From Clostridia bacterium (GTDB lineage: Bacteria > Bacillota > Clostridia > Lachnospirales > Lachnospiraceae): 64,000 nucleotides of DNA. The notes beneath the pieces are model-generated. The model was not told where the DNA came from. It saw only the letters and a program-made list of their open reading frames with translations, and did not search any database. Of this stretch, positions 58,233-64,000 are shown piece by piece. Each line of letters starts with the position of its first letter. Positions within the stretch are counted from its first letter, which is position 1. The position numbers and the translations under genes are program-made. Location of the stretch: the NCBI GenBank assembly GCA_910574835.1, contig CAJTDE010000010.1, positions 62,001-126,000 of the forward strand. Reading direction: 5' to 3'.

Positions 58233-59720
58233 CTACATATTTACCGCATACTGCATGATAATCTCCTGTGTAGCCTCGTCATGATTTAATACCTTTGTGA
58301 TCCGGCCGCCATTCATAACCATAATTCTGTCGCTCATATTTAAGATCTCCGGCAGCTCGGAAGAAACCATAATGATAGAAACGCCCATTTTCACAAGCTC
58401 GTTCATGATTTCATAAATCTCACTTTTTGATCCTACGTCCACCCCTCTGGTGGGTTCATCCAGAATCAGCACCTTTGGGTCCGCAGCCAGCCAGCTTGCA
58501 ATAATCACCTTCTGCTGATTTCCCCCTGACAAAGAGCTGATTGCCGTCTCGCTGTCCGGCGCCTTCACAGAAAGCTTTTGTATGTATTCGTCAACAATCT
58601 CCCGCTCTTTATGGCTGTCCACCTTAATGCCCTTAATAAATCTGCGCAGTACTTTTAAAGTCAGATTAAACCGAATCTCCATGTCCTGGAAAATCCCCTC
58701 GGCCTTTCGATCCTCCGGAACAAGCCCTATTCCTGCTTTTAAGATCTCCGCCGTGCTCTTTCCCGCCACATCTGTCCCGTTTAAAAGAACATTTCCGGAA
58801 TCAATTTTATCAATTCCAAAGACGGCCCGGACCATCTCGCTTCTTCCTGCTCCCACAAGTCCGGCAAATCCAAGAATCTCCCCTTCCTTCAATTCAAAGC
58901 TTACGTCATGCACTTTCTGATTGGTTAGATTCTTTACCTCCAAAACAGTCCTTGAACATTCGTTAAATGTCCGAATATAGTAGTTATTTAAGGATCTTCC
59001 CACCATCATAGCAATCAGCTCGTCGTTTGTCGTTGTGCTGGTATCCCGCGTCCCGATATATTCTCCGTCTCTCATGACGGTAACCCGATCAACGATCTGT
59101 TCCAGCTCGCTCATGCGGTGAGAGATATACACAATGCCGATTCCTTTTTTTGTCAGATTTCGGATACTGACAAACAAAGACTCTACTTCTCTGTCTGACA
59201 GGGAGCTTGTAGGTTCATCCATCACAACAATCCGCGCGCCGAAGGAGATTGCCTTCGCTATTTCTACCATCTGCTGCTGTGCAATATTCAGATCCGCAAT
59301 CAAATCGGTCGGATTCAGTTCCAGTCCCAATTCCGCCAAGATCTCGGCTGTCCGTTCCTCCATTTTTTTTGCATCTGTCAGTCGGCCGCTGCGCGTTATC
59401 TCTCTTCCCAGAAAGATATTTTCCATCACGGTCAGATAGGGAACCAGCACCAATTCCTGGTGAATAATCGAAATTCCGGCCTTCCTTGCATCTTTTACGG
59501 ATCGTATCTCTGTTTTTGTCCCTTCAATAAAGATCTCTCCCTCATCCTTTGTGTAAATGCCCCCCAATATTTTAATCAATGTCGATTTTCCCGCACCGTT
59601 TTCACCGAGCAATGCATGAACCTCTCCTGCCTTAAGCTGCAGATTAACTCCTTTTAACGCATACACGCCGGGAAAACGCTTATGAATATTTTTCATTTCC
59701 AATAAATATTGTTCCGCCAA
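58233..59720 (-). CDS. Ribose-type ABC transporter ATP-binding protein (two ATPase domains)
   Basis: 495 residues. Two ABC domains in tandem: Walker A GENGAGKST, signature LNIAQQQMVEIA, Walker B IVVMDEPTSSL in the first; GAGRSEMVRAVFG, signature LSGGNQQKVIIASWL and VLILDEPTRGVD in the second. This is the RbsA/MglA/XylG layout. TTG 59720 is the start (AGGGG eight bases upstream). The sugar cannot be read from sequence alone. Confidence 0.95.
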   Translation of the reverse strand: MAEQYLLEMKNIHKRFPGVYALKGVNLQLKAGEVHALLGENGAGKSTLIKILGGIYTKDEGEIFIEGTKTEIRSVKDARKAGISIIHQELVLVPYLTVMENIFLGREITRSGRLTDAKKMEERTAEILAELGLELNPTDLIADLNIAQQQMVEIAKAISFGARIVVMDEPTSSLSDREVESLFVSIRNLTKKGIGIVYISHRMSELEQIVDRVTVMRDGEYIGTRDTSTTTNDELIAMMVGRSLNNYYIRTFNECSRTVLEVKNLTNQKVHDVSFELKEGEILGFAGLVGAGRSEMVRAVFGIDKIDSGNVLLNGTDVAGKSTAEILKAGIGLVPEDRKAEGIFQDMEIRFNLTLKVLRRFIKGIKVDSHKEREIVDEYIQKLSVKAPDSETAISSLSGGNQQKVIIASWLAADPKVLILDEPTRGVDVGSKSEIYEIMNELVKMGVSIIMVSSELPEILNMSDRIMVMNGGRITKVLNHDEATQEIIMQYAVNM

Positions 59721-59796
59721 GCCGTTAACCCCTTTCTTTTAAAAAGGAGGGGCATTTCTCACGCCCCTCCGGATGAACCTCGCCCACTGTCTGATA

Positions 59797-60807
59797 TTAA
59801 TTCCAGTTTGCCGGATCAGTATCTTTTACGGTATCCGGCGTTACAAGTGTTGTCGGAAGTGCGTATTCCGCATCCACCGTACCGCCGTCTAAAATCGTAT
59901 ATGCACACTCTACGGCCTTCACGCCGATGGAAACCGGACTCTGTGCCGCTGTCGCATATAAGCCGCCCTCCGAAACGCTTGTCTTTCCGGACGGAGAACC
60001 GTCTACACTGATGACTTTTATTTCTTCCGCACGGCCCGCAGACTCCACGGCTCCAAGAATGATAAGGCTGACATCATCGTTTAAGCCCCAGAATACGTCA
60101 ATCTCAGGATTTGCCGTCAAAATGTCCTCCGCATTCTGTAAAACAACGTCCATTGTAGAAATAGATTTTCTGTCAATAATCTTGCAATCCGTATCTTTAA
60201 TGGCTTCCTCAAGGCCCTGTACTCTATGTACAACGCTTTCCGCCAGCGGATTTTCAATAACACAGATATTGCAGCCGTCCGGGAAGAGTTTTACAATTTC
60301 TTCTCCGCACTGTCTTCCTGCTTCCACGTTATCCGATGCAAGGTAGCTCTCAATCAGGCTGCGGTCCGCAACGGCTGAGTCAACATTAATTACTTTTACG
60401 CCTGCTTCCGCACATGCTTCCAGCGCCGGCTGTACGGATTCGGAATCTACCGGATTCAGAAAAAGTACCTCGATGCCCTGTGTGATTAAGTCTTCAATTA
60501 CGTCATTCTGCTTTGCCTGGTTCTGCTGTCCGTCAATTGCGATCAGCGTGTCGCCGTTTGCTTCTACCGCCTCCTGCATTGCATCACGCATTGCGATGTG
60601 GAACGGATTCGTCATATCCATACAGGTATAACCAAAAATATGTCCTCCCTCGGAGGCTTCTGCCGGAGCTTCCCCTTCCTCTTCTGCCGGCGTCTCCGCA
60701 GCCGGCGCCTCTGTGGGAGCCTCCTGCTCTGTTTTCGCGTTTCCGCCGCATGCAGTGAGCGCTGCCGCCATGCTGACTGCAAGCAATGTTGCCAATACTT
60801 TTTTCAT
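59797..60807 (-). CDS. Ribose-type sugar-binding lipoprotein (periplasmic-binding protein family I)
   Basis: 336 residues. Lipoprotein signal ending in LTAC then GGNAKTE, an acidic Ala/Pro/Glu linker, and the binding fold: HIFGYTCMDMTNPFHIAMRDAMQEAVEANGDTLIAIDGQQNQAKQNDVIEDLITQGIEVLFLNPVDSE, VINVDSAVADRSLIESYLASDN and FWGLNDDVSLIILGAVESAG. Binds a monosaccharide, or nucleoside/autoinducer-type ligand, outside the membrane. First gene of the importer operon; its promoter carries the G tract. Confidence 0.95.
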   Translation of the reverse strand: MKKVLATLLAVSMAAALTACGGNAKTEQEAPTEAPAAETPAEEEGEAPAEASEGGHIFGYTCMDMTNPFHIAMRDAMQEAVEANGDTLIAIDGQQNQAKQNDVIEDLITQGIEVLFLNPVDSESVQPALEACAEAGVKVINVDSAVADRSLIESYLASDNVEAGRQCGEEIVKLFPDGCNICVIENPLAESVVHRVQGLEEAIKDTDCKIIDRKSISTMDVVLQNAEDILTANPEIDVFWGLNDDVSLIILGAVESAGRAEEIKVISVDGSPSGKTSVSEGGLYATAAQSPVSIGVKAVECAYTILDGGTVDAEYALPTTLVTPDTVKDTDPANWN

Positions 60808-60853
60808 AATCCCTTTTCCTTTCTTTTTCCATCTGTTTGATGAAATCGTCTAC

Positions 60854-60867
60854 GTAAACGTTTTTAC
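60854..60867 (-). promoter_or_regulatory. LacI-type operator downstream of the importer promoter
   Basis: GTAAACGTTTTTAC with the core AAACGTTT, 12 bases downstream of the -10 box of the importer promoter. The second operator at 61038-61047 shares TAAACGTTTA. Both match the usual AAxCGxTT core of LacI/CcpA-family operators. Confidence 0.7.
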
Positions 60868-60878
60868 TTTGTATCTGC

Positions 60879-60910
60879 ATTTTACCCCCCCCCCGGTATC
60901 AATTTGTCAA
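60879..60910 (-). promoter_or_regulatory. Importer promoter with a ten-base G tract between -35 and -10
   Basis: Minus strand: perfect TTGACA (60910-60905), then AATTGATACC and ten G (60894-60885), then TAAAAT (60884-60879). The spacer is 20 bases, three above the optimum of 17. A run of this kind slips during replication, so spacer length and promoter strength could change between cells. Confidence 0.8.
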
Positions 60911-61037
60911 TAGTAATAATTATATAAAAAATATTACTCTTTTTCATGCAAATTATCCAAAATTTCTTTTTTGATTTTCAGCATTATATCTATTTGATTC
61001 TTACTTGACATGGATTTTTTTAGATGATATTATTTTT

Positions 61038-61047
61038 TAAACGTTTA
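61038..61047. promoter_or_regulatory. LacI-type operator upstream of the regulator gene
   Basis: Perfect 10-bp palindrome TAAACGTTTA, 24 bases before the GTG start of the LacI gene. Two operators about 180 bases apart could allow DNA looping and joint control of regulator and importer. Confidence 0.7.
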
Positions 61048-61071
61048 CTATCGCAAGAAAGGAAGATTTTC

Positions 61072-62052
61072 GTGTCAAATATCAGTATTTGCGACGTGGC
61101 AAAGCATGCAGGGGTATCCATCGCTACTGTGAGCCATGTGATTAACAATACACGCTCCGTAAAAGAAGAAACAAGGAATCTGGTACTGAACAGTATTCAG
61201 GAATTAAACTACAGCCCCAATACGGCGGCCCGCAGCTTCAAGACAGGAAAGAGAAATCTGATTGCATTTATTGTTCCGGATATCTCCAACCCGTTTTTTG
61301 CAACGCTGATTGAAGAAGTGGAAATGGTAATTGCCAAAGAAGCCCTCCATCTCCTCGTAGTTAATACAAAAGAGACAAAGGAACGGGAAATAACGAACCT
61401 GCGGTTTTTGGCAAACGGAGGAGTAGACGGCTTTCTTCTGGCCTCCACATTTGACAATTATGCGGAAATGGAAGACGTGATTCCAAAGCATATACCGGTA
61501 GTTCTGGTAGATCGGCGGCCGGCGGGAGCGCCCTATGATTCGGTTATCGTAGCCAATTATCAGGCTGTTTACAGCAGCGTCGAATACCTGATCCGAAAAG
61601 GCCATACCAGGATCGGATATATTACAGGTCTTCCCAGGATTACGACGACTGCCGAACGGCTTGAAGCGTACCAGGACGCTATGGAGGCAAACAATCTCTC
61701 CACGGAAGGCTTTATCCGCACCGGAACATCCATGTCCGCCCTTGTATCCGAGAACCTTGATATCCTCCTTGCACAAGACTGCAGCGCTTTGATTGTCTCC
61801 AATAATATGATGGCGATTCAGGCCATGATGCTTTTAGATCAGAGGGGAATCCGTGTCCCCCAGGATATTGAGCTTATCGGCTATATGGACAGCGCCCAGC
61901 CGCAATACGGCACGCAGTATATGAGCCTTATCCGCCAGCCGGTGGTTGATATGGGACGAACGGCCGGGCAGCGCCTTATAGAACGGCTGAAAAACCAGGA
62001 TATTCCTCTGCGCGAAACGCTTCTGCGCGCTGATTTTATCCCGGTACACTAG
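61072..62052 (+). CDS. LacI-family transcriptional regulator of the sugar importer
   Basis: 326 residues from GTG 61072 (AAAGGAAG upstream; the frame extends to 61024 without a site). Helix-turn-helix ISICDVAKHAGVSIATVSHVINNTRSVKEETRNLVLNSIQELNYSPNTAARSFKTG, then the periplasmic-binding-like sensor domain (AFIVPDISNPFFATLIEEVEM, IPVVLVDRRPAG, IGYITGLPRITTTAERLEAY). Divergent from the importer operon, so it most likely represses it until the sugar or its phosphate binds. Its stop codon lies in the left arm of the terminator hairpin. Confidence 0.93.
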   Translation: MSNISICDVAKHAGVSIATVSHVINNTRSVKEETRNLVLNSIQELNYSPNTAARSFKTGKRNLIAFIVPDISNPFFATLIEEVEMVIAKEALHLLVVNTKETKEREITNLRFLANGGVDGFLLASTFDNYAEMEDVIPKHIPVVLVDRRPAGAPYDSVIVANYQAVYSSVEYLIRKGHTRIGYITGLPRITTTAERLEAYQDAMEANNLSTEGFIRTGTSMSALVSENLDILLAQDCSALIVSNNMMAIQAMMLLDQRGIRVPQDIELIGYMDSAQPQYGTQYMSLIRQPVVDMGRTAGQRLIERLKNQDIPLRETLLRADFIPVH

Positions 62053-62100
62053 TAGTCCGTATCGGAAATATGCACAAGGATTTCCGATACGGACTACTAG
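62049..62100. terminator. Perfect 21-bp hairpin, bidirectional terminator containing both stop codons
   Basis: The left arm 62049-62069 begins CTAGTAGTCCGTATCGG and its exact complement is 62080-62100, with a ten-base loop ATGCACAAGG. The TAG of the LacI gene (62050-62052) and the TAG of the convergent lipase gene (62097-62099) lie at equivalent positions in the two arms. It resembles the outer stems of the nested hairpin elements but lacks their core. Confidence 0.85.
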
Positions 62101-63473
62101 AATCCCCGCTTCTTCAAATCTGCCGCAAGCCGCACATAAGCCTCCACAACATCAAAGCCTTTATAATCCTCTCGCTTCAAATCAATCATATCCCCGTGGG
62201 AAATTCCCCGCATCCGCTTATTGGCAAACACTCCCTGAAATTCCCCCCATTTTGCGGAATCAACGCTCACCAATCCGTCGTTGGCTCCTTCTAAGGGGCG
62301 TATCATGCACCAGGGAATACTAAGCAGCAGATGGCTCCAGGGATATTTCATCACGGAAGCATAGCTCTGGTAATAAACTCCCGGCATATCGGGATTTTCC
62401 CGGTTAAACTGTGCGCTGGCTTCTGTGGAAAACTGATGGGTAGCCGTATAAAAATCAGGATTCTTATCTCCAAACTTTCCAAAGGTCCTGTCAAAGCAGG
62501 AAGCAATAAAACGATACGGCCCTTCCGGCAGACGACAGGCATAATCTACAAAGCGGCATCCGCGGTGAGGTGTGCTCATGGTGGTCAGGGAGGCTACATA
62601 AGGCGCCATTTTCAGGGTGGAAATGGCATAGCGGGCATCCAGACCTCCCTTGGAATGTGCAATGATATTCACCTTTTCAGCTCCCGTCTCCTTAAGAATC
62701 TCAAAAATTCTTCTGCGGATATCCTCTCCATTATAGGCAATGGTTCCAAAAGCCTCCTGGTTGCCGTAATAAATGACAGCGCCATTGCGCATAAGCTCCG
62801 CCGGAATCCGGCCCCAATAGTTGAAATACCTTAGATCCCGAAAGCCTACGCCGTGAACCATCAGCAGAGGATAGCGTGTTTTGCAAAGCTTTGTATTCAC
62901 TCGAAGCTCCCGAAGAAGTACCTTTTCCCGCTCAAAATCATACTCTTCATAAACCAGGCGGCAGGCATAAAGCAGTACAAAAAGATTCACCACAGGAATC
63001 CACATTGTAAGGAGCAGCACAATACGCCGGGCTATACTCAGACGCCGAGAGGTAAAGAAGATCCGGACAGCTCCCGCAAAGATAAGGAAAAAGGCTCCCA
63101 AAACCCCAAAAATCCCATTGGCTATGAGAACTCCGACGCCAAAATCATAAGGCTTTGCTTTTTGTATGTAAAATATAACAAAAACTAATATTTGAACTGC
63201 CATTCCGTAAAGGCCGTCGTACACCAGTCTTCGGCCTCCCAGCATCATACGCACCCGAAGCCCTGTCCTCACCCGGTCAAAAGCAGGCATCACAAGAAGC
63301 CCCAGATAAATCAGCAGAAAACCTCCGCCAAGGGCGCTTAAGAGTCCGACACGGACTGCAAACAATATCCGGGACGCGGACATTGTTTGGTTCACCGCAT
63401 CGAACAGCAGTATGAAATTCAAAATACAGGGAAGTAAGATTGCCAAAATACAGCGCTTTATAGCCTTTTTCAT
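62097..63473 (-). CDS. Membrane lipase/esterase-like alpha/beta hydrolase
   Basis: 458 residues. The first 180 residues hold four to five membrane helices (VGLLSALGGGFLLIYLGLLVMPAF, GMAVQILVFVIFYIQ, GIFGVLGAFFLIFAGAVRIFF, IARRIVLLLTMWIPVVNLFVLLYA). A PGAP1/triacylglycerol lipase-type domain follows: YPLLMVHGVGFRD, nucleophile elbow VNIIAHSKGGLDARY, MSTPHRGCRFVDYA, and a late NDGLVSVDSAKWGEF with final His in GISHGDMIDL. Active site position relative to the membrane is not clear. Function probably lipid or acyl-ester hydrolysis at the cell envelope. Confidence 0.87.
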   Translation of the reverse strand: MKKAIKRCILAILLPCILNFILLFDAVNQTMSASRILFAVRVGLLSALGGGFLLIYLGLLVMPAFDRVRTGLRVRMMLGGRRLVYDGLYGMAVQILVFVIFYIQKAKPYDFGVGVLIANGIFGVLGAFFLIFAGAVRIFFTSRRLSIARRIVLLLTMWIPVVNLFVLLYACRLVYEEYDFEREKVLLRELRVNTKLCKTRYPLLMVHGVGFRDLRYFNYWGRIPAELMRNGAVIYYGNQEAFGTIAYNGEDIRRRIFEILKETGAEKVNIIAHSKGGLDARYAISTLKMAPYVASLTTMSTPHRGCRFVDYACRLPEGPYRFIASCFDRTFGKFGDKNPDFYTATHQFSTEASAQFNRENPDMPGVYYQSYASVMKYPWSHLLLSIPWCMIRPLEGANDGLVSVDSAKWGEFQGVFANKRMRGISHGDMIDLKREDYKGFDVVEAYVRLAADLKKRGF

Positions 63474-63774
63474 TTTAATAACCCTTTTTCCAACAGTTTC
63501 TGGTTTACTCCTCTGCTATTGTAACACATCCTCCTTTTTAATTCCAGATCCATAGCACTCTCGGAAACTCCGGAAAAATATTGCTATTTACATCCTATAC
63601 TCCCTTTAGCTCATCATATTCCTCCGGCGTCAGCCTGGGGAAATTCTTTTTTACCACTCATCAAATATTCTGATTCCGCCGGAAGGTTTGCAAATGAAAA
63701 GATAAAACTATCTGTTCTCCTGAGCTGAGAATTGTGGTAGAATAACATTCATCAGCACAAGGAGGATAATGTTT
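63474..63774. other. Intergenic region before the DHFR-family gene
   Basis: No gene with a ribosome-binding site seen. The A+T-rich stretch 63690-63745 probably holds the promoter of the last gene; no clear -35/-10 pair was assigned. Confidence 0.35.
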
Positions 63775-64000
63775 ATGAAAAACAAATTAATACTGTATAT
63801 CGCAATGTCTTTGGACGGATATATTGCGGAAAAAGACGGCAGTATCGGCTTTTTAGATGAAACCCCAGGTCCTTCGCCTGACCTTGGATATGAAACCTTC
63901 TACCGCTCCTTGCAGGCAATTATACTGGGAGGAAAAACTTACCGCCAAATAAAAAATGAGCTTTCGCCGGATAAATGGCCCTATGAAGGAATGCCCTGTT
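63775..64000 (+). CDS. Dihydrofolate reductase/RibD C-terminal-family protein, 5' part (cut by window edge)
   Basis: 75 residues visible from ATG 63775, AAGGAGG eight bases upstream. KLILYIAMSLDGYIAEKDGSIGFLDE and FYRSLQAIILGGKTYRQI are the N-terminal marks of the YyaP/YwjB-like DHFR-family proteins, which have the DHFR fold but usually no proven folate activity. The rest lies outside the window. Confidence 0.85.
   Translation, partial: MKNKLILYIAMSLDGYIAEKDGSIGFLDETPGPSPDLGYETFYRSLQAIILGGKTYRQIKNELSPDKWPYEGMPC

Noticed and set aside
1-64000. CRISPR arrays, tRNA or rRNA genes
   Set aside because: No regularly spaced direct repeats, cloverleaf sequences or rRNA signatures were recognised by eye; a tRNAscan or CRISPR search would settle this.

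Overview
The window looks like a chromosome segment from a low-to-mid G+C anaerobic Firmicute of the class Clostridia, most likely a gut Lachnospiraceae-type organism. This rests on several things. Shine-Dalgarno sites are strong (GGAGG) throughout. A leucine T-box leader precedes leuA. An Nfn-type electron-bifurcating transhydrogenase and a Ni-CO dehydrogenase point to ferredoxin-based anaerobic metabolism. SleB-like and zinc-ribbon proteins are typical of Clostridia, and there are remnants of Tn4451/Tn916-like conjugative elements. No rRNA, tRNA or CRISPR array was seen. The species is not determined.

Layout. 1-3.8 kb: tail of a MATE exporter, a 5'-truncated Rpn-type nuclease, rlmH, and an unusual response-regulator/alarmone-synthetase fusion. 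3.8-6.8 kb: an A+T-rich islet (ECF sigma factor, anti-sigma-like protein, two secreted proteins, zinc ribbon) bracketed by a 36-bp hairpin repeat. 6.8-28.7 kb: mostly minus-strand housekeeping genes (nfnAB, ftsK, a shape/division PBP and its FtsW partner, a U32 protein, zapA-like, ruvAB, MFS, zinc phospholipase C, leuA with its T-box, a SleB-like hydrolase) plus three small uncharacterised proteins. 29-33 kb: a DUF6512-type membrane protein, then an exosortase K gene beside its likely VIT/VWA substrate. 33-36.4 kb: a decayed copy of a tnpV-tetR-abh1-abh2-ktr module and a broken CPBP protease. 36.4-41.5 kb: a hydrolase and a CO dehydrogenase operon (cooS-cooF-FAD oxidoreductase). 41.8-48.2 kb: wreckage of an integrative conjugative element holding three sigma-like genes, an intact copy of the same module, a headless serine recombinase and a 29-codon parA stub. 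48.3-53 kb: a TetR-nucleoside phosphorylase fusion, an orphan solute-binding lipoprotein and a chemoreceptor. 53.3-57.1 kb: leuCD and tandem esterases. 57.2-62 kb: a ribose-type ABC importer with a divergent LacI regulator. The end holds a membrane lipase and a partial DHFR-family gene.

How the parts relate. cooS-cooF and nfnAB can share the ferredoxin/NAD(P)H pool. leuA and leuCD form the leucine branch but lie 26 kb apart with different leaders. The U32-FtsW-PBP run and ftsK-zapA-ruvAB give a division and DNA-processing neighbourhood.

The most unusual signals are non-coding. (i) Four copies of a 79-214-bp element have a conserved core, while the perfectly paired outer stems differ completely between copies; the element sits in the loop of long terminators. 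(ii) A roughly 40-bp leader block lies directly upstream of the ribosome-binding site of three unrelated genes. (iii) A ten-base G tract sits exactly between the -35 and -10 boxes of the ABC-importer promoter, the architecture of a phase-variable switch. (iv) A TetR-type palindrome fills the promoter spacer of the TetR-phosphorylase fusion gene. All coordinates and base counts were read by eye; no database search was run.
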